Positions 1 to 11,825 of a DNA stretch of 64,000 nt are shown piece after piece; within the stretch, counting starts at the first letter, position 1, and every line of letters begins with the position of its first letter. Location of the stretch: assembly GCA_963971225.1 (NCBI GenBank), contig OZ020267.1:6971574-7035573 (forward strand). Direction: 5' to 3'. The DNA is from Melieria omissa. Taxonomy: Eukaryota > Arthropoda > Insecta > Diptera > Ulidiidae. The notes under the pieces were generated by a model, which saw nothing but the letters and a program-made list of their open reading frames with translations, did no database searches and was not told the origin of the DNA. A program made the translations under genes and the position numbers.

Positions 1-340
1 GCGACGATGGACGGCCCCTCCGCACCCGCCAAAGCTTCATCCCGGAGTCCTCGCCCGTCTGGCCCGCGGCATAAATTAATTGCAATATGCAATGGCGGCC
101 GCGATGGCTAAATGAGTGCTGTCTTCAGTGATCTGTCAATCCCACCTCTAATCCCTTCCTTTCCTTGTCCTTTTGTACTTATGTTTCCCACTATTTTCTT
201 CTCCTCGGCTTCAGCCGCTTGTATCGTTTAATGTTTCATGTATTCTTTTGTACTACTCTTTATTCGAACGTCCGACAATAAAGACACGTTAAAACGAATC
301 GAAGGCGTTTTATTCAACCGCTCCGCGCAGAACTTTACAA
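1..340 (+). mobile_element. Possible 3' end of an LTR-type retroelement (truncated by window edge)
   Basis: The first ~110 bases are GC-rich and read open in more than one frame before stopping, unlike the AT-rich DNA that follows. After them comes a stretch with an AATAAA signal near 280 (in GACAATAAAGACACG) and a T-rich segment, as in the R region of a retroelement LTR. The upstream element would lie outside the window. I cannot fix the LTR boundaries or find a target duplication, so BEL/Pao, gypsy or another class cannot be separated. The composition change and poly(A) signal are seen; the retroelement identity is inference. Confidence 0.35.
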
Positions 341-1494
341 ATTGCTTTAATTCTTGCAAAGAAAACAAAATCATGTTGTTATCTTGTTTTAGGGCAGCAA
401 TCCACGTATCATAGAAAGCAATTCATTTTCTTAGGTTCTGAAGAAAAATAATTAAATAATAAAAAAAATGAAAAAAGAACTCATAAATAAACAAAGACAA
501 AAAAATTGTTGCCACTTGCTGTTGGTTTTTCTTATTAAGAACTAAAAACATCTTCAACACATTTTATATTCTTTTTATTTAATTGATTCATTTTTGTGTA
601 TAACATTTTCCTAAATAAAAATCATAAAGAAATTCAATGTTTATATACATCACAAACAGCAACGATATGTAAATTCGCTTTAGTTTTTTAATCTTTTTAT
701 AGTTGTGAGACATTTTTGTCTTCAAGCAATTCATGTTATTTGCTGTAAAATCTATTTTTATTTTCTTTTTTATCTGTTTGCTTTTCATTGCATTTTAGTT
801 TTGCATTTCAATGCATTTTTGTATCACAATGTAGAATGGAGAACAAATGTTTGTCCTTGCATTTTATTTAATGAGAGTTTGCTGGAGGAAATGCGACGCC
901 CACTCGCATTTACGTAAATGTCAGAACAACAACAAGGCAGATTATTTAGAATGAACTACTGACTAGTTGTTATAATGACTAAAAGAATTTAGTTATTTTG
1001 TATTTCAAGTTATTTTCAACATATTTGCCATAGCGACGCCTTTTTCATGGAATATGTCAAAGGCCATTCTGACTGGAAAAATTCAATATTTTTAAGTTCA
1101 AACAAGATAATAATCGTTAACTAGTTGCAATAAAACTTGCTCAAGTACCTTGACCTAAATAAATGATAAATGCAAACATTGTGGGGTACTTAAGAGAGGA
1201 AGCACTTATCCGGATTTCACTGAATGTAATAGAAGCTAAGAAGTGCACGAAAATTGCTTTCTGTGGACTTGAGGTTATGTTTGGAGTAAATAATTCAAAG
1301 TATGAAGGTTTTGTCTAAAATTTGATAACCAAGAGACAGCACGCATACTAGACTGAGACTATGAGTTATAAAAAATCTCCAGCAACTTTAGAGGAACTAG
1401 TATGAAACAGTGAAGCCGAGAGGATCATTTAGTCTGCCTTGCAGAACTCTGTGATGGCTGACTGCATTAACTGTGAGGCATGGAAACTTGAAAA
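341..1494. other. AT-rich DNA, no recognised feature
   Basis: Mostly single-copy AT-rich sequence with short A runs (440-520). Small open frames on both strands have low-complexity lysine- or phenylalanine-rich translations and no recognisable domain. I see no gene or repeat here. Confidence 0.6.
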
Positions 1495-1620
1495 GACACC
1501 TAACAAGACACAACATATCTGAGTTTTTTTCCTTGTTTACTCCTCCCTGGAGCATAGGGCCTCCACAATCTATCTGAGTAAAATGTATTTAAACTACGCT
1601 TACAGAACAACAAAGCAAAA
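1495..1620 (-). mobile_element. Relic of a non-LTR retrotransposon 3' end
   Basis: Read on the minus strand, the segment near 1517-1560 runs through CCTATGCTCCAGGGAGGAGT into an A-rich tail. A closely similar stretch with a longer A tail occurs on the minus strand at about 34541-34605. A shared terminal motif followed by poly(A) in two unlinked places is what two copies of one LINE 3' untranslated region would look like. No reading frame or target duplication can be tied to it, so the boundaries are approximate. Confidence 0.4.
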
Positions 1621-1700
1621 ACAAAGATGCACACACATAGTAGATTAGCTTCTGGCATTGGCGCGTAGTAGATTTTATATACTGGGTCAGTCATCCATCA

Positions 1701-3894
1701 AAGAAGGTGGCTTATGGATCCTAAGTCACAAGCATCTACATGAAACATCGCTACTCAAAAGAAGCTTGGTGCTTACTGCCAACATTTGGTTAGCTAAACA
1801 TAAACAGGGGAAGGAAAAAGGACCCCCAGGTGGTGTGCTTCGTCGCAGATAAGATGTGATAAATGAAGGATAGCAAGAATTGATGGATAGGAATACGACA
1901 TGTAGATAGCTTTCCTTGATAACAACAACAAAAACAACAACAATAACACCCAACAGGGCTTGCAACTGCTAAAGAAATAATTAACCTGTATACATTGCTC
2001 AGAGAACGACGTGGCTCATAGTGTGTCAGTGGAAGATACTGGGACAGTCATACGTAGAAAAGGACCATTAATCGCCAGATATTATTCATCAAAATGTTTT
2101 TCTTTATCTTATAGCAGTGAGCTCAATAATTATGATGGACCTTTAGCTAAACTCGAACAGGAAATCAAATAGGGACCCACTAGAAGATTAAGGAATTAAT
2201 TTCTTTTGGTAAGAATCTGACCTGTCAACGGATTTGGGTTCATTAGTGCTTACAAAGATTTATGTTTTCTGCGGAAAAACTTACTCAAACCAGATTTCTA
2301 TAATAGAGAGTACAACTCATTAATTCATCAGCTGCCAGCAAACTCGGCGGTAGTGGAGCGATTACTTCCAACGAACACGTAAGTGCTCACATAATTCAAT
2401 TATCATCAATGCTGATGGTTTCTCCCAACAAAAAACTATAAGTATTTCTTAAAAAAAACATCAACAACCATTGTGCAAGAGCACTAAGAAAAAAATTGGT
2501 CTTCCATCACTTATACGCTCAGTTGACCCACACTGCACTGCATCTGCCAAAAAAAAACAAAAAAAAAGACAAAAAAAACATAAAACAATAAATCGAACAT
2601 AACTTTGAAGCGAGCTAAGCTGATGCGGGCAGCTTTCAACTTGTATTTAATGGGCAGCGATGGGAAATTCGTGCGGCCGCCCAAAATCCTTCAAGTAATG
2701 CAACCAACAACTGTGTTCAACAACACAGAACCGCCAACCAAATTTGGCATTCATATTCAACTGCAGCAACAACAACAATAATAATAACAATAACAGCGAC
2801 CACAGCAACACTTACAAATGCCAACAACAACAACAATATTGCCACCAAGATCCATTCAGCCACCGCCACAGCATCAGCTGCAGTCGTCGCACAGGTAATA
2901 AAAGACTTGCGGCACGTACAATAAACACATCGATTGCCACGCATATTGTACGCCGTCCATTTCGTTTGATATTATTTAACGCACCAAAAACAACAACAAC
3001 AACAACAATATCAATAACAATAATAACAGCAGTGGCGCCAAAAATGCAAAAAAGAAAACAAAAACACACAACAACGCACATAAATAAAAATCCTGGCATA
3101 GGCTGAACGATGAACGCAATGATGGGGGCAGGGACAAAAGAGTTGAGGAGGGACGACACTCATATTCGGCTTTCGCTGATGGCTTACTGTAACGGTACAT
3201 TAAGTGCATATTTTAAAATCATGACAACGGCCAACATGCGGCACGCACACGCCGCAACGTCCATTCAACTCGAGTTGATTGCAACACCGCACAGTTGTGC
3301 GCGTGGCCGCATGAATATTGCCAAAGCGACCGTCGTTTGATGGCTTGCAAAAGGATGCACATAAATCTTGGTGTGTGGAAAGTTTATTAAAATGTTGCCA
3401 CCCACCATGTTGTTCGATACTCAACGTTGGCGCACTGTGTGACTATTGCGTGACGCATTGCTTCGGTAGCATTCTGCCATTACTTTTCGGCCTATTTTCG
3501 TTGGTTTTGTTTTATTGTCAAAGTTTTACTAAACCTGAATAGGCCCAACACATACAAGATGGCAATGGTATATATTTTTCAATGTGTATGTGTGTGAAAA
3601 TATTCACAGCTTCAAAATTGAGGACTAACAACTGGTTTTTATTTAGAAAGAAGAGCTTTGACCTCAAGGACAGCGCCTTGGATTAATTTTTGTGTATCCA
3701 GAAGACTTTATGGACTTCTTAAAAGAAATTATGAGGATCTAAAAATCCCATTCGAGATGCTTTTAAATTATGCAAAATAATTATTGAGTCCAATAGGAAA
3801 TGCTTTGAATAAAATAAATCGGGTTTGCACCAAAAAATTGTTGTTATTATTTTTAAAAAGTCCTATTGCAAACGTAAACATGAACAGCGAATTA
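1701..3894. other. Unique intergenic or intronic DNA with CAA-rich runs
   Basis: No gene recognised. Poly(A)-interrupted tracts occur at 2545-2580 and CAACAA-type trinucleotide runs at 1920-1950, 2763-2840 and 2985-3030. These generate asparagine-, threonine- or valine-rich open frames on both strands that I read as by-products of the repeat. The CAA clusters resemble those common in fly introns and regulatory DNA. Confidence 0.55.
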
Positions 3895-3929
3895 TCCCAG
3901 TATTATCCCAGTAGTCCCGAAAGGGTTAA
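3890..3929 (-). mobile_element. One surviving end of a TTAA-type (piggyBac-like) MITE
   Basis: The stretch ending AGTCCCGAAAGGG followed by TTAA (3926-3929) is the reverse complement of the left end of the MITE at 47967, sharing CCCTTTC-GGACTACTGGGATAATAC. The TTAA next to the terminal CCC/GGG is the hallmark of piggyBac superfamily insertions. I could not find the opposite end within 1 kb upstream, so the copy is truncated or too diverged to see. Confidence 0.55.
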
Positions 3930-4635
3930 ATCTTTTTTCATAAATTTCAATGAGGATTTTGGAGATTTTTAAAATTAGATAAATTAATTTTATTGCCATT
4001 TCCATGAATTTTAATAAAGATTTTGCCTGATCTGTGACGAATTTATGTTCTATTTTTATGAAATTTGCAATGGTCACAGATTTCAGTTGGTTATCATTTA
4101 CGTCCTCACAACACTTTTAAATCACGTATACCATTCATGACCTCTGACATGGGATAAACATAGATCGGAAATTATCAGTTAGACTTGTTTTAACAATTGA
4201 AATATTTCGGGAAAAAATTTACCAACTTTTAAGCCAAAATTAATCCGGGCGCTCATTTTTGTAACAATGACACAAACTTACTGTCACTTCAGATGCAATA
4301 ACTGCGCTTCTAGTTAACCAAATGCCATGAAATGTTCCCCAAAAGTCAGGAGAAACAGAGCCTTTTCAAAGCACAAAGTTGCATATTGGTGATGTCTCCA
4401 GAAAATGCCTCGTTTTAAAAGTCCTCTTTAGCTTCAATTACACCTGTTTTTATTCTTTGAGATCAAGTTTTCTTCTCTTCTTCTTCTTCTTTCTACTACT
4501 CGCAAGTGGCAGCGAAGCGACAGAATCGGCCTTACTTTTGGAAAATTAATGGCCATCACTGGTCTAGAATCATCATCATCAACTATGTTAATTTTCCAAA
4601 GGTAAATATTTGTAACAAGCAAAACAAGAAGTAGA
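3930..4635. other. AT-rich DNA, no recognised feature
   Basis: Single-copy sequence with a short pyrimidine run of CTT repeats at about 4470-4495. No convincing reading frame, RNA gene or inverted repeat seen. Confidence 0.55.
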
Positions 4636-4639
4636 CTTA

Positions 4640-5245
4640 TATCTTATAAAAGTTATGAAACCATTCAATACCAATTTCCACATATGGGAAATTTTACACA
4701 ATAAATTACCCATGTCTAGAGTCCGACCGATTAATCGGGATTTACCCGTGTCTTCTAGTCTTTTTGAAGATCAATTCGTTTAATCTTTTGATTTAGTTGA
4801 AATTTTAGTTAAAATTACTCATACGACCCGTATTACATGTTAAAAAGGCAAAGAGGTAAAAGTTATGAAACCATTCAATGTAAATTTCCACACATGGGAA
4901 ATTCCATGTTTAGAGTCCAACCGATTAATCGGTTTCAGCTTCGGTCAAAATGTAAATTTCTCATTTTTTATTTCTTTTCAATATTTGAAAATATATTTTA
5001 GTTTTAGTTAAAATTACTCATACGACATGTATTACATGTTTTGAAGGCGAAGAGGCAAAGGAAGAAGCAGACTTATATTTGATAAAAGTTGTGAAACCAT
5101 TCAATCCAAATTCCACACATGAGAAAATGTACAAATTACCCATGTCCAGAGTCCGACCGATTAATCAGCTTCAGCTTTGACTACAATGTCAATTTCGGTC
5201 GAACTCTACTCGTGTCTTCTAGTATTTTTTTCAGATCTATTTTTT
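4640..5245. repeat. Three diverged tandem units of about 210-226 bp
   Basis: The phrase GTTATGAAACCATTCAAT recurs at about 4651, 4861 and (as GTTGTGAAACCATTCAAT) 5087. Each is followed by TTCCACA-ATG, an AGAGTCC-ACCGATTAATC block and, in the first two units, TTTTAGTTAAAATTACTCATACGAC. That last segment is related to the GTTACTCATACGCC core found near 38 kb and 43 kb. Unit spacing is 210 then 226 bp. Confidence 0.8.
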
Positions 5246-6775
5246 TTTATCTTTTAATTTAGTATTTACATGATTTTTGTGTAAATTTTAATTATGTATC
5301 TGCACTGTCTTACCCAACTATAGTTATGCCCTGTTGTCAACTTATTTTCAATCTATTTATAGCTTATCTCCCTGTTTAACTAAAAGTATCTCACAAATCA
5401 ATAAAAAAGACAAACGTCCTGGCGTAGGTAATGAATCCGTTCGAATGTTTATCTGAGGCATTGCTCTACTCCAGATTCGATACTCTTTAGACAACACTAA
5501 ATATAAAAAAGCAGTGGTTTCTTTTGCCCACTTAGCAGACAATTTACAACCTCTGAGAGCAAATTTTCTCATAAAATAAACTCTCAAGTCGTTGTTCCAA
5601 GCCAACTAATGTTGTTTTCTCCAATAGTATAGAAATTCAACGTGTTCAACTTTTCATTAATTGAAAGAGAGCCTCTGTATTCACTTTCTTTCAATATAGA
5701 TTCATGAATGAAAGAGATAAAATATGAATTTAAATATATGAATATAAAGAATATGAATGAAAGAGATCATATAGGTTCTCTCTCTTCAACTATTAACTCT
5801 TTCAACTATTCAACTATTCTCACTCAACTTTTCATTATTCAATTCACCCACAACAAACATTCATTTATAACAAAATTCATCATATTTCTCAAAATTATTA
5901 TCAAATAACAAATGTCATGAAATTATATTCCAAATAAACGTAAATACACAATGATCACTTAATTTTTATGTAACTCATTCTATTGAAATGCGAAATGAGT
6001 ATTTCATGATAAACAAATTAAGCCAACGCAATTTTGAACAAAACATTTTCTACTGAATTATATTCCGAACACAACAACAAGTAAATTTCAGTCTGAAATA
6101 TGGCAAAGAGTTCGCGTAATGGTTTCATTTTCCGTGGCCTTAATGCTGATTCACTCTTTGCGCCAAGAAATGCATTTCGAACGCAGGTAATTGTCGCAGC
6201 ACCGGCGCAACCATCAAAGCGACACTTTGACTTACAAGTTTTTATGCGTCGATAATAAAACGAACGCGACTGGCCGACAAGAGCACAGAGTGGCCAGCAG
6301 CAACGACCACTCGATTGCAGTGTTTATGTCAGAGTTGTAAAAAACAGGCAAACGCAGCGCTGAGCGGCGACAATGGATTGCAGCACTAAAGTGCAGGCCA
6401 AGTGCAACGAGTGACGAGTGGCGAGTGGCGACTAAAGGAATGCATTGAGCAGATGTGTGGAGTGGGTTTTAAATTTTATCATTCGGTGTGTTGATGTTAT
6501 TTGCAGCATAAACACACACACACACACATACAAGTCAGTAACAGAATGTGTGAGGCTCTAAATTGATTCAGTCACCTGCCAACTGAACCGTAAACCAGCA
6601 AATTTTAAAGTGAGCTGTTATTGTAAAGTGACTGCATACAAATTTGCGTAAACTATGGTATACCAAGTCATATCTGACTAGTTTAATACCCAAGAATACA
6701 AAAGAATATCATCATTTTCTATATTATTTTTCTTTCTTTACTAAATGCCAAATGAACTGCTTAACTTAAGAGGCT
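5246..6775. other. Unique DNA, no recognised gene
   Basis: Contains a GAAAGAGA/TCAACTATT low-complexity patch (5690-5830), a GC-richer segment with GAGTGGCGA repeats (6405-6435) and a CA run (6510-6530). An 82-codon minus-strand open frame at 5357-5605 has no family signature that I recognise. Confidence 0.55.
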
Positions 6776-6779
6776 GAAG

Positions 6780-8215
6780 CTGTATTTTAGAATTTAACAG
6801 TTCCGAACGACCTACTTAGAAACTGGTTGAAAACTTAGCTAACAATTAAACCACTTCCTTAACTACTTACTTGAAAATTGGTTGAGCTCAAAGCCAACAA
6901 TTCTCATTCTTATTTCCTTACTAAATAGGTAACTCGTTCACAAATGAGATCACAATCAATCACAATCAAAACTAGTTGCTTTGAAGAATCAGTCTGCATC
7001 CAACCAATTTCTAAACAACTCCCTTAAAATCTAGTTGAAAGTATAGCCAGTCAATCAGTTTGCAATGACCTACCTTTTTGCTTTGAAAGGGTTTGAAGAA
7101 TTAGTCTACAACCAAAAACTTTCTTAACTACTCACTTAAAAACTAGTTGAAAGTATAGCCTACAGTCAATCAGTTTTCAATGACCTAAATTTGAGATATT
7201 TTAAATGAAATTAGCTTACAATAAAACAGTTTCCAAACTCCTTGCATTGTAACCGGTTGAAGAATAGTCTTACAATCAATCACCTCTTGGGCGACTTATT
7301 CAAAAAGTGTTTGAAGAAATAGCTTACAAACAACCAGATCTCAGATTACTACTACTCAGCATCCAACTAGTTTTCAAACTAGTTACTTAAGAACTGGGTG
7401 AAGCAATAACTCTCCATAAATCAGTTACCAACTGCTTGGTTTATAGGTGGCTAACTTCACAATAAGACAACAATCAATCAGACCCCTAGATACTTCCTTA
7501 GCAACTGGTTGAAGAGAAAGCCTACAATCAAGCAGTTTCCAAATTACTTGCAAGTCACTGTATGGCACATTAGGCTTTAATCAACTCATTCTCAAACTCA
7601 TTGCATAACTACACACTACTAACCATAATCATAAAGTTCCCAATTGCTTGGTTAATTGGACCAACTTCCTTCACGTTCCTAAACTATTTGCTTAGCTAAT
7701 CTATTTAGCTGGGCTTAGCTAAGCTATTTGCTTATTTAATCAACAAGTAGAATCAATTAGCGCCAAATTACTTGCTTACCAGGTAACTAGTTGAACCATT
7801 AACCTCTCGTGAACCAGTTTTTAAACACTTTCTTTAGCAACTGATTGAAGAAACTGCTTACAATTAATTTTCTGCTAAACTTCTGACTTTAAAACGAGTT
7901 ACAGAATAAGCCTACAATCAGCCAACTACTAAACTACTTACTCAAAAACTAGTTAAAGAATGAGGCTAGAATGAGCCACCTACTAAACTAGTACTACTAC
8001 TGCTACTCACAAACTAGTTGAAGTAGTAGCCTATAACCAATTAGTACTCATTTGTTGGCTTAGTATGTAACTAGTTGAAAAATGAGTCTACAATCAAGCA
8101 GTTGGTAAATTATTATTTTAAAAACTAATTGCAAAAATAGTCCTAAATCAACTAGTTCTCAAACTACTTGCCAGCAACTTATTATTAACAACTTATTTTA
8201 GATTTGAAGCTAAAC
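6780..8215. repeat. Degenerate minisatellite, unit about 55-60 bp
   Basis: Phrases such as AAAAACTAGTTGAAAG, TAGCCTACAATCAATCAG and AACTACTTACTTAAAAACT recur in order throughout. Clear anchors lie near 7031, 7088, 7143, 7250, 7505, 7945 and 8012. Spacing between adjacent anchors is about 55-60 bp, giving roughly 25 heavily diverged units. The palindrome AACTAGTT is one of the best conserved parts. The block ends at the duplicated segment beginning near 8218. Confidence 0.8.
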
Positions 8216-8217
8216 TT

Positions 8218-9115
8218 TGAAAATGTAGACTAACTGGCATCTAGTAAATCGTCATGAAATGATAGAGAAGTTTATATTTACCCTTTCACTATTTTGTTGC
8301 CATATGGCAACATGCTACTTTGTGTACGTCGGAACCTTCTGTGGTTTCAAGAATACATTTTTTGTTGGTCCTTGTTTATATATATTATATATTATATTAT
8401 TATTTATATATATTATTATATTATAATAGTTTGAAGTTTTAGGAACAATACGAAATAAAAAAAAATGAATAATTAAGTTTAAAGAAGAGAAGTATACACT
8501 TTTTTAATGGTATATCTTGGCATAGTAAAGGAAGAAGAAGCAGAAAAATTAGATAATTTTTAATTTGACGTTTTCTTTTAATTTAAATAAAAATTTTTTA
8601 TTTTGGCTAAAGTAAATGGAGAAATATTCAAATTTTCGTTTTGCGTAAAAATTTGTATGTATGGTTGCTCTCATAGAAAAACACTCTAAAATACAGGGTC
8701 CGAGTATAAAAATTAAAAAATGTCTTATGGAATGTTGCTAATATAACCACATAGAAGCTTTAAACGTAAAATTTAAAATTTTAGCTTTCGCCATTAAAAA
8801 TCTGTAGCGAAAGGGTTAAGGAAAGGAAGTTTATTTATAAGGAAAAAGATTGATTGACAGTACTGGGTTGGTTCGTGATCCTGCAGAGTAGTTATAAACA
8901 TTGTAAATATGTATGTAATTTGTATATGTATGTATGTATGGATTATTTGAAGATGTAGACTGGCATAAAGTAAATCGCCATGAAATGATGAAGAAGTTTG
9001 TTATACGAAAAAAGATCTTTTGACAGTCAGCACGGGGCTGGTTCACGATCCTCTAGACTAGTTATCAACATTGTTAATATGTATGTATTATGTGTATATT
9101 TGTATAAATAGATAT
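8218..9115. repeat. Tandem duplication, first copy split by a MITE
   Basis: The segment GATGTAGACTGGCATAAAG...AAATCGCCATGAAATGATG...GAAGTTTG at 8949-9007 repeats the segment at 8220-8277. The flank with TTGACAGT...GGTTGGTTCGTGATCCTGCAGA (from about 8852) is repeated as TTTTGACAGTCAGC...GGCTGGTTCACGATCCTCTAGA near 9020-9055. The first copy is interrupted by a 535 bp TTAA-type element while the second is not, so the second approximates the empty site. Both copies end in TATGTATGT runs. Confidence 0.75.
8281..8815. mobile_element. TTAA-type (piggyBac-like) MITE, 535 bp
   Basis: The left end reads CCCTTTCACTATTTTG and the right end, reverse complemented, CCCTTTCGCTACAG, so the terminal inverted repeats share CCCTTTC-CTA. 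The right flank is TTAA (8816-8819); the left flank is TTTA (8277-8280), most simply a mutated TTAA. Inside is an AT-rich stretch with TATA/ATTA runs and no transposase frame, as expected of a non-autonomous element. An uninterrupted tandem copy of the host sequence lies at 8949-9115. Confidence 0.7.
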
Positions 9116-11370
9116 GTATACATCTGAGTGGTTTTCTTGAGAAGGTTCTTCTGCTTCCCAAAGCCATCCACACAGCCTTCTTACGTCAGTCTGGGGTCCA
9201 ACTTTTGACTCATTTCAGCGATTTTCCTTTTTTTGGTGTTGGGGTGCAAAATTTTCAAGATTTTTTCTTTCTATATTTATAGATAACAGATACCAATAGT
9301 ATATGTATGTATTTTTGTAAAATTGTTGCTGTTCTTGATGCCAAGCATTTCTAAATTCAAACGCAATTTAGAAATACTGCACAGCATTCAAAATGCAGCA
9401 AGACAAACAAAAGTTGTAAACCATTCCTTCAAAAACATGTTTTCTCTTATTTGAGACAATTTAAACATTTGCAAATAAGATCACAAACGACTTTTAAAAC
9501 CACATACAAGCATTTGTCACGCTAGCTGCCTGCGAGACGTTGTAAAAGTGCAGCCACCCACACGCACCACACGCAATCCGCCCACTCGCCAACCGAAAAG
9601 CCTTTAAACAGCCAAATCAGCGCTGCCGCGTCTGCCGCTGCGGCGCATGACTGGCGTCGGCGCGGCGCATTGCATCATCAGGTTGCGCTGTAAGTGCATA
9701 GTAACCGCCCCGCCACGCAACGTGTCACAACGGCGACGAGTCAGCTTTACAGTCGGCGCCTCGTGAGAATTGTGGCGCTGCGTTGCTGAATAGTCGAGCT
9801 GCTGAATGTGACAGCGAGGGAGGGGGGCAACAAAGTCAAACCAAAGCAGTCAAACTGCTTATTACGGGAAAATTGCTGAAATTTGCATTGGCAACAAGCA
9901 AATGCCAGAACCTAAATTGGAAATTTCTATGGCGAGGGTTTAATATGGGTTATCGATAACCACTTGATTGATGTGCATACAAACATGGCAAATGGGGGGA
10001 TGAAGTTGTGAAATTTAGTTGGGATTAATTGGAGAGTGTAATTATAGATCGTGAATTAGTGTATATGAAGTGAAAACAGGGTGTCACAGATTAGATGTTA
10101 TGAAATATAAATGCTATGATTGATGGATTGAATATACCAAAAAGATTAATGGAAGATGTCACTTAAGAAGGAAAGTCAGATTCCATTAGCAAAAGAATTC
10201 ATCTGGTAAATCTACAATAATTTATAACATTTTCTAAAGCAATGACAACTTGCAAAAACTTAATAAATTCTACCCAATAAAACAAAAAATGTAGAAAATA
10301 TGAAATTTACAAACTTGCGAAGTTGAAAAGTTTCCCTTCTGCTGCACTACAAGTTAGGCAGCAGTCACGTCACAACAATAAAAAACTATACATACAAAAT
10401 GTATGCTTTCAGTAGAAATTTTGTAAATTTATTGACACTTGCCAGCACCTGTGACGGTGAATTTATTACTTTACACAATAGCAAAGTGGAAGTCAACTTG
10501 TAAACAAGGCGATCAACTTTACAACAGCAACGAGCGCACAACATTCGAAGGAGGAAGCAGAGAAACAGTGGACTGCAATAGGAAGAAGAAGCAAAATGTG
10601 AAAGTGTGTCAGTTTTGTAAAAGACAACAGCAAACATTGCTGAACCAAAATTGAAGCTAACAATCAGCTGCTGGAAATGTTCAACGGCAACGCCAAACAA
10701 TTAACGAGCGCAATTAAAAGTTCGTGGGCAACGCTGCCAAATGCAGGTCAGCGCAGTGAACACACGAGTGCACGAGTACTCAGTGATGAAGGTGGAAGCA
10801 ACACATTGAAGGATGTTGCAATTGGCAGACGAGAGCGAGCAGCCACTTGGATAAATCAGGTTCAGGCACGAAAGGCGTCTAAGCAGTTTGCAACAGCAAC
10901 AACGCCAAATTTTTCGCCAACCGACCTGACAAATTTGCAAAGCTCGGAAAATGCTCTGTTTCGAGGTCGCTTCGGCATATTTGTGGCTCATTTCAATGTC
11001 ACCCACCGGTAGCTGACAGCCAGTCGCTCGCCTTTCACTCCTTGACCATTCGCCGCATGTTGCTGTGGTTGTCAAGTGGGAATTCCTTTTGTTGTCACAC
11101 TTGGCGTTTGGTGTCGTTTCAATAACAACAAACAACAACAAAATAATGCTTACGCACACGGTTGCCATTTTTGGTCTATTTGGAGGACCTTTTTATATCA
11201 ATTGGGCCCTTTTTGTGTAATTTGGGATTTTTTATACAAAAGTGTGTGAGCAAAAACAAAAACAAAAAACGAACTGGCTGAAGGCAATCGGTAAAAATTT
11301 CGATATAAAAGTTATGTTTTATTGTTGTGAAAAACAAAAACAAAAAACAATTTGCCAAAAACATAAAATG
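9116..11370. other. Unique DNA including a GC-rich patch
   Basis: A GC-rich stretch at about 9530-9800 (CGCACCACACGC, GCGCTGCCGCGTCTGCCGC) stands out from its AT-rich surroundings. Reading frames at 10386-11168 on both strands overlap each other and have no recognisable domain. The cysteine-rich 155-codon minus-strand frame looks like a chance frame. No gene is supported. Confidence 0.5.
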
Positions 11371-11379
11371 ATCTTTTCA

Positions 11380-11825
11380 TTAAATAAAAAAAAAATTTAA
11401 TTTAATTTAAAAATAATAAATAAATTAATTAAATAATCAAATATTATTATTATAATTAAATGATAAATTTAAATTAAATAAACCATCAAATGGTCCTTTC
11501 ATAAAAATGAAAAAAAAATTACATTTAAACTAATTTTAAAATTAATAAAAAAATAATTAGATAATAAAATTAAATAAAAAAAATATGTGTTAATTTGTTT
11601 TTAAATTAATTAATAATTAATTTATTAAAATTATTAGTTAATAAAATTAAATAAATAAATTTGTGTTAAATTTTTTTTAATGAATTAATAATTTATTTAT
11701 TAAAATTAATAAAATTAATTAATTTTAAATTAATTAATAACTAATATATTAATTAAATTTATGAATTTTAAATTTCAATTAAAAAAATTTAACACAAATT
11801 TATTTATTTAATTTTAACTCTCAGA
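11380..11825. repeat. AT-only block with a long inverted repeat
   Basis: Almost pure A/T sequence made of AATTAATT/TTAAATAA permutations. Arms at about 11642-11684 and 11776-11817 are near-perfect reverse complements, sharing AAATAAATAAATTTGTGTTA continuing into a T run, with about 90 bp between them. The GTGTTA/TAACAC islands make chance pairing of pure AT sequence unlikely. Confidence 0.7.

Noticed and set aside
5357..5605. 82-codon minus-strand frame with varied composition
   Set aside because: The translation looks less repetitive than most, but no motif, homologous family or splice context could be recognised.
10701..11168. 155-codon cysteine-rich minus-strand frame
   Set aside because: Overlaps an opposite-strand frame over most of its length; cysteine codons arise from GCA/CAA-rich sequence; no disulfide-spacing pattern of a known family.
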